This document shows positions 28,138 through 37,353 of a DNA stretch of 38,975 nt, piece by piece (the stretch's first letter is position 1; every line of letters starts with the position of its first letter). Under the pieces are notes generated by a model that did no database searches, was not told the DNA's origin, and saw only the letters and a list, made by a program, of their open reading frames with translations. This DNA is from Deltaproteobacteria bacterium (GTDB lineage: Bacteria; Myxococcota_A; Polyangia; Polyangiales; JADZFZ01), in NCBI GenBank assembly GCA_020854145.1, contig JADZFZ010000082.1, forward strand, positions 1-38,975, given 5' to 3'. Made by a program: the position numbers and the translations under genes.

Positions 28138-29645
28138 TCCCGTTGCTCACGCGCGACGAGGTGCGTGCGCTCGACGCTCACGCGATCGAGAAGCTCGGCG
28201 TGCCGGGGGTCGTCCTCATGGAGAACGCCGGCCGGGGCGCCGCCGACGCGCTGCTCGCGGTGCGGCCGCGGCCGGGGCGCGTCGACGTCGTGGCCGGGAC
28301 GGGCAACAACGGCGGGGACGGGTACGTGCTCGCTCGGCACCTGCGTCTGCGGGGTCACGACGTACGCGTCCTCGCGCTCGGGGTTCCGCGCGACGGGTCC
28401 GACGCGGCGATCATGCGCGCCGTCGCCGCGGCCTCGGGCATCGCCATCCTCGACGTTCCGCCGCTCTCGGTGGCTGGTCAGGTCGCCGACGCGTCCGTGG
28501 TCGTCGACGCGGTGCTCGGCACGGGGCTCGATCGGTTGGTCGGTGGCGCCACCGAGCAGGCGCTCCGTGCGATCGATGCGAGCCCGGCGTTCCGCGTCGC
28601 GCTCGATCTGCCGTCGGGCCTCGACGCGGACACGGGTCAGCCGCTCGGGTTCGCTCCTCGCGCAGACCTGACGATCACGTTCGCCGCCCACAAGCGAGGC
28701 CTTCACGCGCCTCCGGGAGCCGTGCTCGCTGGGCGGGTCGTGCTCGCCGACATCGGCGTGAAGATCGCGCGCGGATCGGCGGGGATCCTCGAAGCATCCG
28801 ACGTCGCTGCGTGGTTTCCGGAGCGCGATCTCGACGCGCACAAGGCGAGCGTGGGCCGCGTGCTCGTCGTCGCGGGCTGCCCGGGAACGAGCGGCGCTGC
28901 GGCGCTCTCGGGGCTCGGAGCGTTGCGCACGGGCGCGGGTCTGGTGACGGTCGCGTCGCGCGCCGACCTCGAGGGACGCGTGCTCGAGCTGATGGCGCGC
29001 CGGATCACGGACACGTCTTCGGACGTGGACCGCGTGCTCGCGTGGACCGGCGCCACGGACGCGGTCGCGGTGGGCCCCGGCCTCGGGACGGACGAAGGCG
29101 GGCGGCGCGTCGCACGGCGGGTCGCGCTCGAGACGACGCGACCCGCGGTGCTGGACGCCGATGCGCTGACGGCCTTCGCCGCGGACGCCGCCGTGCTGCG
29201 TGGCGCCGCGGGCCCGCGTGTCGTCACGCCCCATCCCGGCGAAGCCGCGCGTCTGCTCGGCAACGCGCCGACGGATGTCGCGCGGGACCGATTCGGCGCC
29301 GCACGACGGCTTGCGGATCTGACGGGTTCCGTTGCAGTCCTGAAAGGCGCGCGGACGATCGTGTGCGCGCCCGACGGCCGGACGGCGGTCTGCGCACGTG
29401 GGACGCCCGCGCTCGCGACGGCCGGCTCCGGCGACGTCTTGACGGGTGTGGTCGCGGCGTTGCTGGCGTTGGCGGACGACCCGTTCGAGGCCGCCGCGGC
29501 CGCGGTCGAGCTGCACGCGCGCGCGGGCGAGATTGCTGGTTTTGGCGTTGATCGCGGCGTGCTCGCGGGGGACGTGGCGGCCGCGATACCCAGAGCGTGG
29601 GCGCAGACCCGGGAGCAGGCGGCGGGTCGCGTCGCCACCTCGTGA
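28134..29645 (+). CDS. nnr: Bifunctional NAD(P)H-hydrate epimerase / ADP-dependent dehydratase
   Basis: 503 residues from GTG at 28134 in a GTGA overlap with acpS. The N-terminal half is NnrE (YjeF_N): LTRDEVRALDAHAIEKLGVP, LMENAGRGAAD, VAGTGNNGGDGYVLARHL and LDLPSGLDADTG. The C-terminal half is NnrD (carbohydrate-kinase-like): SVGRVLVVAGCPGTSGAA, VGPGLGTDEG, LDADALTAFA, VTPHPGEAARLLG and the nucleotide-binding TAGSGDVLTGV. Together they epimerise and dehydrate damaged NAD(P)H hydrates to restore cofactor. Both domains look complete. Confidence 0.96.
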   Translation: MIPLLTRDEVRALDAHAIEKLGVPGVVLMENAGRGAADALLAVRPRPGRVDVVAGTGNNGGDGYVLARHLRLRGHDVRVLALGVPRDGSDAAIMRAVAAASGIAILDVPPLSVAGQVADASVVVDAVLGTGLDRLVGGATEQALRAIDASPAFRVALDLPSGLDADTGQPLGFAPRADLTITFAAHKRGLHAPPGAVLAGRVVLADIGVKIARGSAGILEASDVAAWFPERDLDAHKASVGRVLVVAGCPGTSGAAALSGLGALRTGAGLVTVASRADLEGRVLELMARRITDTSSDVDRVLAWTGATDAVAVGPGLGTDEGGRRVARRVALETTRPAVLDADALTAFAADAAVLRGAAGPRVVTPHPGEAARLLGNAPTDVARDRFGAARRLADLTGSVAVLKGARTIVCAPDGRTAVCARGTPALATAGSGDVLTGVVAALLALADDPFEAAAAAVELHARAGEIAGFGVDRGVLAGDVAAAIPRAWAQTREQAAGRVATS

Positions 29646-29768
29646 CAGGTTGACCGGGTCGTGTGACCCCCCTCTCGACCTCGGACGCACGATCCCCGCC
29701 CGAATCCGCCCCTCTCGCAGGAAGGCTGTCGTGGAATGTCGATTGCTCACGCCGAGCACGGAGGTCTG

Positions 29769-30335
29769 ATGGACGCCGGTGCGCGCGTGAGAGAGTTCGA
29801 GACGGAGGCGCTCTGCCATGCCGACGGGCTGTACCGGACCGCCCTTCGCCTCACTGGCTCGCGCGCCGAAGCCGACGACCTCGTGCAGGAGACCGTCCTG
29901 CGGGCGTTCGCGTCCTGGGATCAGTATTGCGCCGGAACCAACTGCCGCGCGTGGCTGTACCGCATCCTGATGAACGCGTTCATCAACGGGTACCGCCGGC
30001 GCGCGCGCGAGCGCGACATGCTCGACCTCGAACGCGATCCCACGCGCGGCGAGGACCTCGTCTCGGAGTGCACGCGGGCCTCGCTCGCGCCGTCGCCGAC
30101 CCGCGGCCACATGAGCGACGAGGTCGAGCACGCGCTCGCGGGGCTGCTTCCCGAGTTCCGCGCGGTCGTGCTGCTGGTCGACGTCGAAGAGATGTCGTAT
30201 CGCGACGTCGCCGATGCGCTCGGGTGCCCCGTCGGGACGGTGATGTCCCGCCTCCACCGGGCCCGTCGCATGCTCCAGCACCAGCTCCGCGGCTACGCCG
30301 AGGCCGAGGGGTACGTCCGCGCCGAAGCGGCCTGA
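29769..30335 (+). CDS. ECF-family RNA polymerase sigma factor
   Basis: 188 residues from ATG at 29769, preceded by GGAGG four bases upstream; ATG 29736 would add 11 residues. Region 2 includes ALYRTALRLTGSRAEADDLV-like residues and ETVLRAFASWDQY, plus the segment GTNCRAWLYRILMNAFINGY. Region 4 has LLPEFRAVVLLVDVEEMSYR, DVADALGCPVGTVMSRLHRA and a basic recognition helix. It directs RNA polymerase to alternative promoters. No anti-sigma gene with a zinc or membrane domain is next to it: upstream is nnr and downstream a TonB-like protein. Its control is therefore not visible. Confidence 0.93.
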   Translation: MDAGARVREFETEALCHADGLYRTALRLTGSRAEADDLVQETVLRAFASWDQYCAGTNCRAWLYRILMNAFINGYRRRARERDMLDLERDPTRGEDLVSECTRASLAPSPTRGHMSDEVEHALAGLLPEFRAVVLLVDVEEMSYRDVADALGCPVGTVMSRLHRARRMLQHQLRGYAEAEGYVRAEAA

Positions 30336-30537
30336 GGCTGGGCCGGCCGGGGCTCGAGACGAGGCCCGCTGGGCGATCGTCGTGGCTGCCCCAAGGCCGG
30401 CGCGCGCGGGGCGTCGTAAACGCACGGACGTGAGCGCCACGGATCATGCGGGCTTCGGGGCCCTGTGCTAGCGTGGCCTGCTATCCGAGCCGCAGGCGGT
30501 GGACCGACCGTTGCGGCGGAGGAAGGGGTGCTTCGGA

Positions 30538-31827
30538 GTGAGCAACGAGCAGGAAAATGAGCAAGAGTTCGATGCCGAGTCGCTGGCGGCGCTCGCTCGC
30601 TCCAGCATCGCAGCGCCTCCGCCGACCAAGAGCGTTCCACCCGCGGGTGGCGTCAAAGACGACTCGGGGCTCATCAACCTGAAGGCCCTCGCCGAGCAGT
30701 CGACCCACGAGCCCGCCGAGGTCGATGCTCCTGCAAATGCAACGAACGGAAAGTCTGCGCCTCCTGCCAGCCGCACCTCGTCTCGACCCGTGAGCAACGC
30801 GCCGGCGTCCATGCCTGCGGGTGGGCTGGCGGCGACGGCCCCGAGCGTCGCGCCTGCGGCTGCGCCCGCACCAGCGGCCGCCAGGTCGAACGCCCTCATC
30901 TACGTGCTCGGTGCGGTCGCCATCGCCGCCATCGTCGGCTGGGTGTACGTGAGCCGGACACGGGCTCCCGCGGAGCCGGTGACGGCCGAGCCGACCACCG
31001 AGACCGACGAGGGAGCGAGCGCAGGCACCGAGACCGACGATCCCCCGAGCGCGCCGGCCGACGAACCGACGCGGGTCGCCGCAGCGGATCCTGCCCCGAC
31101 GGCGGCAGCACCGACGCCACCCACCGAACCCACCGCTCCAGCTCCGGAAGCCACGGCGCCCGCCGCGCCGGCGACGACACCGCCGGAGACCGCGACCTCC
31201 GGCGCCGCGCCCTCGACCGACGAGCGTGCGGACCGTGACCGGGAACGCGATCGCGACCGGGACCGCGAGCGCGACCGCGAAGGCACCTCGCAAGCCGCGG
31301 CGACTCCCGCGGCGACTCCGGCGGCGACCCCCGCCGCGACGCCGGCCGCGCCGTCGGCGCCGGCGGCTCCCGCACCGTCGTCGGAGCGCGCGGAGACCGC
31401 GCCCGCAGGCGAGCGCGCCGCCACGAAGCGTGGCTCGAGCGTGGACGAGCTCCTCGATCGAGCGCTCGGTGGGACGCCCGCGAGTGGTGGCGTCGGCACG
31501 CGCGAGCAACCGCGCGAGCGATCCGACGATGCGCCGTCCGCAGACATCCCGGACGTGCCGCCTCGCACCGCGATCACGTCCGCGCTCGGGCGGCTGCGGC
31601 GCTCCGTGGAGAACTGCGCCAACGGACAGGTCGGTGTCGCGCGCGCCCAGGTGACCTTCGGCAGCGACGGCAACGTCTCCGACGTGACCATCTCGGGGGC
31701 GCCGTTCGCGGGCACTCCGCAAGGCACGTGCATGGAGCGGGTCGTTCGGCGCGCGCGAGTCCCGCGCTTCCGCCGCGCTTCGCTGACGATCACGTACCCG
31801 TTCTCGATCCGTCCTCCCGAGCCGTGA
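30538..31827 (+). CDS. TonB-like protein with AgmX/PglI-type C-terminal domain
   Basis: 429 residues from GTG at 30538, with GGAGGAAGGGG upstream. TAGCGT at 30469-30474 is a possible -10 box. Order of parts: an acidic cytoplasmic N-terminus with the short motif DDSGLINLKALAE (about 41-53), which recurs in myxobacterial proteins of this class; a Pro/Ala linker; one transmembrane helix ALIYVLGAVAIAAIVGWVYV (about 119-138); a long periplasmic Ala/Pro/Thr linker with an Asp/Arg/Glu repeat; then a TonB-like C-domain with Cys residues (VENCANGQVGVARAQVTFG, GTCMERVVRRARVPRF). Such proteins are linked to gliding motility or envelope energy coupling in Myxococcus. Here the partner complex is not encoded nearby. 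Confidence 0.8.
   Translation: MSNEQENEQEFDAESLAALARSSIAAPPPTKSVPPAGGVKDDSGLINLKALAEQSTHEPAEVDAPANATNGKSAPPASRTSSRPVSNAPASMPAGGLAATAPSVAPAAAPAPAAARSNALIYVLGAVAIAAIVGWVYVSRTRAPAEPVTAEPTTETDEGASAGTETDDPPSAPADEPTRVAAADPAPTAAAPTPPTEPTAPAPEATAPAAPATTPPETATSGAAPSTDERADRDRERDRDRDRERDREGTSQAAATPAATPAATPAATPAAPSAPAAPAPSSERAETAPAGERAATKRGSSVDELLDRALGGTPASGGVGTREQPRERSDDAPSADIPDVPPRTAITSALGRLRRSVENCANGQVGVARAQVTFGSDGNVSDVTISGAPFAGTPQGTCMERVVRRARVPRFRRASLTITYPFSIRPPEP
31226..31353 (+). repeat. Low-complexity DR/ER and AATP repeats in the linker
   Basis: An Asp/Arg/Glu alternating tract (about 31226-31273) is followed by repeats of an AATP unit (about 31297-31353). Both are in frame in the periplasmic linker of the TonB-like protein, so length changes of whole units would keep the frame. 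Confidence 0.7.
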
Positions 31828-31877
31828 TCGCCCGTCTCGGGTAACCACGTCGCACAACGACATCCCCGAGCCTTTCC

Positions 31878-32432
31878 ATGCCCCTGGCGAAGGGTGTTCT
31901 CTTCGTGGCGATGCGCGAGCATCTGCGCCTCGAGTTCGGCGATGCGGCGCTCTCGCGAGTCGTCCAAGGGCTGCCGGGCGACCTGCGCGACCCGTTTCGT
32001 TCGGCCATCCCGTCGGGTTGGTACCCGGAGGAGCTCGTGCCCGCGGTCGTCGAGTCGGTGTTCCTCCACGCGTGTGCGGGGAGCGCCGAGCGCCTCCGTC
32101 CATTCGTCCAGGAGGCGACGCGCGACTCGATCGGGCCGGCGTTTCGGCTGCTGGCGAGGATGACCTCGCCGGAGTTCGTGGTGCCGCTGGTGCCGCGCCT
32201 CTGGTCGGGCCAACACGACACCGGCGAAGCGCGGTTGCTGGTGCGGCACCGTGGTCGCGCGAGCCTCGAGCTGCGTCGCTTCCCGCAGCTGCGCGACGCG
32301 CGTTATCGCGACGTCGTCGCCGTGCTCGTCGAGACCGTCGTGGGCCTCGCGGGCGGCGCGAAGGTGCAGGTCCAGTGCACGCCCGGTGCTGAGCCCATCG
32401 AGAGCGTGCGTATCGATGCGGCGTGGGCGTGA
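31878..32432 (+). CDS. DUF2378 (TIGR02265) family protein
   Basis: 184 residues from ATG at 31878. KGVLFVAMREHLRLEFGD, IPSGWYPEELVPAVVESVF and the run of helices before PRLWSGQHDTGEARL follow the pattern of the myxobacterial DUF2378/TIGR02265 paralogous family. This family shares a fold with heme-NO-binding regulatory domains, though no heme ligand is obvious here. The C-terminal segment, GAKVQVQCTPGAEPIESVRI, resembles the terminal beta-hairpin of the family. No Shine-Dalgarno sequence precedes the start. Its function is unknown. It abuts the next lipoprotein gene, sharing one base in TGATG. Confidence 0.72.
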   Translation: MPLAKGVLFVAMREHLRLEFGDAALSRVVQGLPGDLRDPFRSAIPSGWYPEELVPAVVESVFLHACAGSAERLRPFVQEATRDSIGPAFRLLARMTSPEFVVPLVPRLWSGQHDTGEARLLVRHRGRASLELRRFPQLRDARYRDVVAVLVETVVGLAGGAKVQVQCTPGAEPIESVRIDAAWA

Positions 32433-33028
32433 TGCGGGCGTTCCGCGCGGGCGCCGTGGCCCTGGCCGTCGTGGTCGTGAGCGCCGCCGGCTGCGCGGAG
32501 GGTCGGCGCGTGCGTGTGATGCGGCCTGCCCCGTGGCCCGGGCAGGCGGCGCGAAACGCGGAGATCCGACGGTTCGCCCAACGTCTTTTCGCCGCGATGG
32601 TTCGGGGTCGCGCCCGCGACTCGCAGGTCGCCGACGACGAGCTGTCCGCGCTCTTCGAGCCCGAGCACGCCGCGCGCCTGCGCGTGATGCGACGCAGCGC
32701 GACGAGCCCCGCCCGCGCGGCGCGCGACGCCTATCGCCCGTTCGTCGGAACGGTGTTCGACAGCGCGTGTATCCAAGGCGCGACCGTGTTGCCCGAGGGC
32801 GGCGCGCTCGGGCTCCGTGCTCCGGGGGCGACGTTCGACCGGATCCTGATCGCGGGCCGCGAGGGGGGCGGGTGGCGATGGGCCGCCTGGGTCGAGGGCA
32901 TCTTCCTGCTCACGAGCGAGGGAGTCCTGCTCGTGCAGGCGTCGAGGTTCGAGAGCCCGCGCCGCGACCACGCCGACCTCGAGCTGGCGCCGTGCGACAT
33001 CCGCGTGTCGAGCCGAGCGGGGGAGTAG
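32432..33028 (+). CDS. Lipoprotein of unknown function
   Basis: 198 residues from ATG at 32432, the TGATG overlap with the DUF2378 gene. MRAFRAGAVALAVVVVSAAG precedes the lipidated Cys of the SAAGC lipobox. The mature part starts with a helix containing RRFAQRLFAAMVRGRARD and ends with a beta-rich section (GWRWAAWVEGIFLLTSEGVL) like NTF2/SnoaL-type folds. I cannot assign a family. Tight overlap suggests translation coupled to the DUF2378 protein. Confidence 0.7.
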   Translation: MRAFRAGAVALAVVVVSAAGCAEGRRVRVMRPAPWPGQAARNAEIRRFAQRLFAAMVRGRARDSQVADDELSALFEPEHAARLRVMRRSATSPARAARDAYRPFVGTVFDSACIQGATVLPEGGALGLRAPGATFDRILIAGREGGGWRWAAWVEGIFLLTSEGVLLVQASRFESPRRDHADLELAPCDIRVSSRAGE

Positions 33029-33212
33029 GCTCGATGCGCTGCATATGGGTGTCGTCGCGGTGTGACCCCCACGACTAATCGCGGTCTGGGCTTTACCTGT
33101 CACGCGGACGGTGGTAGTCAGGTGTCGTCGCGTGGGAGCTGCCGCGAGCGCTACCGCGCGCTTGACGCCGGCGCGCCCGTGCGCGGCGGCCTACCTGCGA
33201 GAACAGGCACTC

Positions 33213-36200
33213 ATGAAGATTCGCAAGCTCGAGATCACCGGCTTCAAGTCGTTCGTCGATCGAACCGTGCTGACGTTCGACCACGACATCACCGGGGTCG
33301 TCGGGCCCAACGGCTGCGGCAAAAGCAACATCGTCGACGCGATCCTCTGGGCGATGGGTGAGCAGTCGCCCAAGCACCTGCGCGGCAAGGCGATGGACGA
33401 CGTCATCTTCAACGGCTCCGAGTCGCGCGGGCCGGGTGGATTCGCCGAGGTCACGCTGACGTTCGACAACTCCGCGGGTGTGTGCCCGCCCGAGTACCGC
33501 GAGTGCAGCGAGATTGCCGTCACCCGACGTCTCGCTCGGGATGGCGACAGCGACTACCTGATCAACCGCACTCCGGTTCGGCTGCGCGACGTCACCGAGC
33601 TCTTCCTCGGCACCGGCGTCGGGACGAAGGCGTACTCGATCATCGAGCAAGGTCGCATCGGGCTCATCGTGAGCAGCAAGCCCGAGGATCGGCGCAGCAT
33701 CATCGAGGAAGCCGCGGGCATCACCAAGTACAAGGCCCGCAAGAAGGCCGCCGAACGCAAGATGGAGATGACGCAGCAGAACCTGTTGCGCGTCAGCGAC
33801 ATCGTCGGCGAGATCGAGAAGAACCTCTCGACCCTGCAACGGCAGGCGCAGAAGGCCGAGCGCTACAAGCGATATCGCGCCGAGATCCGCGACCTCGAGC
33901 TGCACGTCGCGTCGCACAAGTATCTCGGGCTCGTCGTCGAGCAGAAGCTCGTGAGCTCGGAGCTGACGAGGCTCGATGGAACGCTCGAAGGGCTTCGCTC
34001 GGCGTTCGCCGTGCGCGACGCCGAAGCCGAGACGCGACGCGCGGAGCTGTCGCTCGTGGAGCGCGAGGTCGACCAGAAGCAGCGGGCGGCGTACGAGCTC
34101 GACAACACGGTGCGGGCGCTCGACGGGCGCCGGGCTCGCGACCTCGAGCGTTTCGGCGAGCTGCGAGAGCGCGAGACACGCGCCGAACGAGAGCTCCTCG
34201 AAGCGGGTGGCTTGCGGACGCGGCTCGAGGCGGAGCGCGCGGCGTTGGCCGAGCAGATGGGCTCGCTCGATGCCGCCGAAGCAGAGGCTCGCCTGGCCGC
34301 GGAGGCACGGCAGGCGCTCCTGGACGCCGCGCGGGCGGCCCTCGGGGACGCGGACGGCGTCGCAGCGAAAGCGCGCTCGGCCGTCGCCGACGCGGGATCT
34401 CGGATCGCGCGTGCCGATGCGATGCTCGGGTCGTTCGAGCGCCGGAGGCAGGACGCGCACGCTGGGCTCGCGAAGCTGGAGAACGAGCTGAACGAAGCGA
34501 CCGAGCGAGCGTCCCGTCTCGCCGAGCAGCTCGTCTCGACCACCGCTCAGCTCGCCGCGCTTCGCGACGGCAGCGCGCAGCGCAAGGAAGGCCGCGACCG
34601 TCTCGAGGAAGAGAAGGCCCGCCTCCGAGCCGAGCTCGTCGAGAGTGATCGCCTGATCGCGGAGCTCCGGCCGACGCTCGAGAAGCGCCGGTCCCGACTG
34701 CACTCGCTCGAGGAGATCCGCGCCCGGTTCGAGGGCGTCGGGGCAGGGCCTCGCGCGATCATGCGCGACCCGCCGGCTGGCGTCGTCGGCCTCGTCGCGG
34801 ACCGCATCGAGGCACCGTCCGAGCTCACCGCAGCGCTGGCTGGCGCCCTCGGCGAACGCCTGCAGTCGATCGTCGTCGAGTCCCTCGACGTGGCGCGCGC
34901 AGTGGTCGACACGGTGGCCCAACGCCGAGCCGGTCGCGTGACGACCGTGCTGCGAACGCCGCTCGAGGTCGCACGCGTCGAGCGCGCCGAGCCACCGCGC
35001 GACGGCGGAGCGACGCCGTTGCTCGATCTCGTCCGCTTCGACGCCGAGGACGCGAAGCTGGCCGAGCACCTCCTCGCGGGGGTCTTGGTCGTCGCCGATC
35101 TCGCCGAGGCCGAGCGAAGGCTCGCCGAGGGTTCGGGCGGCTGGACCTTCGTCACGCGCGCGGGCGAGCTCCTGTCCCCCGACGGAACGCTCGTGGGTGG
35201 CGCGACGGAGGCCGTCGGTACCGCGCTCCTGGACACGAAGCGCGAGATCCGCGAGCTGCGCGAGCTCGTTCCCACGTTGAACGCCGAGCTCGGCGAGCGC
35301 ATCGCGAAGCACGACGAGCTGCGGCGCGACATGGCTCGGGTGCAGGGGGAGCTCGAGGCCGCTCGGGTCGCCGATCATCAGGGCGAGCTCGCGGTCGTCT
35401 CCGTCGGCAAGGACCTGCGACGCGCGGAAGAGGACAAAGAGCGCACCGATCGACGCGTGGCGAAGCTGGCCGACGAGTGCGAGCAGCTCCGGCGTGCGCT
35501 CGCCGACACCGGTGACGAGGAGCGCGCGGCGCGCGACGAGCTCGAGCTCGCCAGGCGGGATCAAGAAGGCGCTCGGGTGGCGGCGCTCGACGCCGAGCAA
35601 GGCGTCGTCGCAGCGCGCCACCACCTCGACGAAGAGTCGCAGCGAGCTGCCGAGCTCCGCGTGACGGCGGCGCGCGCGCGCGAGCAGGCCGCGTCCGTGC
35701 GCGGGTCGATCGCCCGCCTCGACACGAGCGTGAAGGATGTCATGCAGCGCGATGCTCGGCTCCGCGCCGAGGTGATCGAGAGCGCGATGCTGCAAGGGGA
35801 GGTCGCCGCGCAGGTCATGCGGGCGGGCGAGGAGCTGGCCGTCGCCACGACCGATGCGATGCGGGCGGCGACCGAGCTGGGCGAGGCGAGGAAACGCTTC
35901 GACGCAGCACGCGAGATCGCGGACAAGGAGGAGCTCGGTCTACGCGAGCTACGCGTTCGCATCGACGCCGTGGCCAAGGACGCGAACAAACATGGGCTAC
36001 GCGAACGCGAGCTCAGCCTCGCGCTCGGGCACCTGATCGAGACGGTCACGGAGCGCCACCGCACCGCGATCCAGAGCGTCTTGCTCGATTACCACGCACG
36101 CACGCTCCCCGACGAGGGCACGCACCAGCGTATCGACGAGCTGCTCCGCCTCGTGGAGCGGATGGGCGAGATCAACCTGACCGCCATCACGGAGTTCGAG

Positions 36201-36815
36201 GAGCAGTCGAAGCGACACGCGTTCCTCGCCGCACAGAAGAAGGATCTCGAGGACGCCCTCAAGCAGCTCGAGCAGGCGATCACGAAGATGAATCGCGAGT
36301 CGCGTCGCCTCTTCCAAGAAGCCTTCGAAGCGGTCAACGAGCGCTTCCAGCGGGTGTTCCCGCAGATGTTCGGAGGCGGCCGCGCGCACCTCGTGCTCAC
36401 GAACCCGACCGACATGCTCGACACGGGGATCGACATCGTCGCGATGCCGCCCGGCAAGCGGCTCGGACGCATCGAGCTCATGTCCGGCGGGGAGAAGGCC
36501 CTCACCGCCGTCTCACTGATCTTCGCCATCTTCCAGTACAAGCCGTCGCCGTTCTGCCTTCTCGACGAGGTGGACGCGCCGCTGGACGAAGCGAACATCA
36601 ATCGATTCTGTGAGGCGGTTCACGCGATGACCGACCGGTCGCAGTTCATCGTCATCACGCACTCGAAGCGGACGATGGAGCAAGCCGACGTGCTCATCGG
36701 TGTGACGATGGAGGAGCCCGGCGTCTCGAAGCTCGTGACCGTCGAGCTCAAGACGCGCAAGCGCGCTGCTGCGCCGCGGCCCGCCGGCGCCGTGAGCGAG
36801 GTCGCGGTCGCCTGA
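33213..36815 (+). CDS. smc: Chromosome segregation protein SMC
   Basis: 1200 residues from ATG at 33213 (MKIRKLEITGFKSFVDRT). The N-terminal ATPase lobe has Walker A GPNGCGKSN (31-39) and LIEQGRIG-type Q-loop residues near 145. Two long coiled coils flank a hinge of about residues 500-660 (VVGLVADRIEAP, VLVVADLAEAERRLAEG, LLSPDGTLVGG). The C-lobe has the signature LMSGGEKALTAVSL (about 1089) and Walker B FCLLDEVDAPLDEAN (about 1114-1128). It forms the DNA-loop-extruding condensin core with ScpA and ScpB, which are not in the window. A weak TTTACC at 33092, 17 nt from TAGTCA, could be its promoter. The Shine-Dalgarno sequence is poor. Confidence 0.97.
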   Translation: MKIRKLEITGFKSFVDRTVLTFDHDITGVVGPNGCGKSNIVDAILWAMGEQSPKHLRGKAMDDVIFNGSESRGPGGFAEVTLTFDNSAGVCPPEYRECSEIAVTRRLARDGDSDYLINRTPVRLRDVTELFLGTGVGTKAYSIIEQGRIGLIVSSKPEDRRSIIEEAAGITKYKARKKAAERKMEMTQQNLLRVSDIVGEIEKNLSTLQRQAQKAERYKRYRAEIRDLELHVASHKYLGLVVEQKLVSSELTRLDGTLEGLRSAFAVRDAEAETRRAELSLVEREVDQKQRAAYELDNTVRALDGRRARDLERFGELRERETRAERELLEAGGLRTRLEAERAALAEQMGSLDAAEAEARLAAEARQALLDAARAALGDADGVAAKARSAVADAGSRIARADAMLGSFERRRQDAHAGLAKLENELNEATERASRLAEQLVSTTAQLAALRDGSAQRKEGRDRLEEEKARLRAELVESDRLIAELRPTLEKRRSRLHSLEEIRARFEGVGAGPRAIMRDPPAGVVGLVADRIEAPSELTAALAGALGERLQSIVVESLDVARAVVDTVAQRRAGRVTTVLRTPLEVARVERAEPPRDGGATPLLDLVRFDAEDAKLAEHLLAGVLVVADLAEAERRLAEGSGGWTFVTRAGELLSPDGTLVGGATEAVGTALLDTKREIRELRELVPTLNAELGERIAKHDELRRDMARVQGELEAARVADHQGELAVVSVGKDLRRAEEDKERTDRRVAKLADECEQLRRALADTGDEERAARDELELARRDQEGARVAALDAEQGVVAARHHLDEESQRAAELRVTAARAREQAASVRGSIARLDTSVKDVMQRDARLRAEVIESAMLQGEVAAQVMRAGEELAVATTDAMRAATELGEARKRFDAAREIADKEELGLRELRVRIDAVAKDANKHGLRERELSLALGHLIETVTERHRTAIQSVLLDYHARTLPDEGTHQRIDELLRLVERMGEINLTAITEFEEQSKRHAFLAAQKKDLEDALKQLEQAITKMNRESRRLFQEAFEAVNERFQRVFPQMFGGGRAHLVLTNPTDMLDTGIDIVAMPPGKRLGRIELMSGGEKALTAVSLIFAIFQYKPSPFCLLDEVDAPLDEANINRFCEAVHAMTDRSQFIVITHSKRTMEQADVLIGVTMEEPGVSKLVTVELKTRKRAAAPRPAGAVSEVAVA

Positions 36816-36887
36816 TCGGCGGGGCCAGCTCGGATCACTCGAAGCCTGTCGATCGATCGGGACCGGCTGTTCACGGGGGTTCGCAAC

Positions 36888-36913
36888 GGGGGGCGCGCTC
36901 GTCGCGCGACCCC
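36888..36913. terminator. GC-rich hairpin between convergent smc and Rieske genes
   Basis: GGGG and GCGCG pair with CGCGC and CCCC around a short loop (36888-36913), 73 nt past the smc stop and 45 nt from the Rieske stop on the other strand. No T-tract follows, so it may end transcription weakly in either direction. Confidence 0.35.
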
Positions 36914-36957
36914 ACTTCGTGTCCCGTCCTGCCCGACCCGATCGTGGGCCAGGCGGA

Positions 36958-37353
36958 TCAGAACCGCTCGTTCTCGAGCGGACGCAGGCGCACCTTCACG
37001 CGACCGTCGACGATCTCGACGTCGTGCGCGTCGAGCTGGTCGCCTTCGCACGGGCCGCTGACACAGTAGCCGTCGGCGAACCTGTACAGCGCGCCGTGCG
37101 TGCCGCAGAGCAGGTGGCGCCCGTCGTCCGAGAGCACGTCACCCGACGCACCGTCGAGCGGAACCGGCAAGTGCTTGCACAGGTTCTCGAACGCCCGCGG
37201 CAACCCGTCGTCGTCGAGCAGCACGATGACTTCGCGCGGCCGGCCGCTGGGCGCGCGCACCCCCAGCTTCACGATGCGCGCACGCTCGTCGTCGAGCCCC
37301 TGCACCGGTCCTGCGTCGAGCTCGGCTCGCGACGATGGCGGCGACGTCGTCAA
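36958..37353 (-). CDS. Rieske-type [2Fe-2S] protein
   Basis: 131 residues. The chosen start is TTG at 37353, with GGAGGG upstream and a TTGA overlap with the phosphatase stop. The cluster ligands are clear: C-x-H at Cys59/His61 (NLCKHLPVPLD) and C-x2-H at Cys83/His86 (LLCGTHGALYRF). The sequence then continues to GYCVSGPCEG and a basic C-terminus. The size and single domain resemble ferredoxin-like Rieske proteins of dioxygenase type or small nitrite-reductase NirD-like subunits. No oxygenase or reductase is beside it. It probably carries electrons in the cytoplasm; the partner is unknown. Confidence 0.85.
   Translation of the reverse strand: MTTSPPSSRAELDAGPVQGLDDERARIVKLGVRAPSGRPREVIVLLDDDGLPRAFENLCKHLPVPLDGASGDVLSDDGRHLLCGTHGALYRFADGYCVSGPCEGDQLDAHDVEIVDGRVKVRLRPLENERF

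Noticed and set aside
33093..35795. Long minus-strand open frame under smc
   Set aside because: It is a mirror of the smc coiled-coil coding sequence with no family motifs; high GC keeps the opposite frames open.
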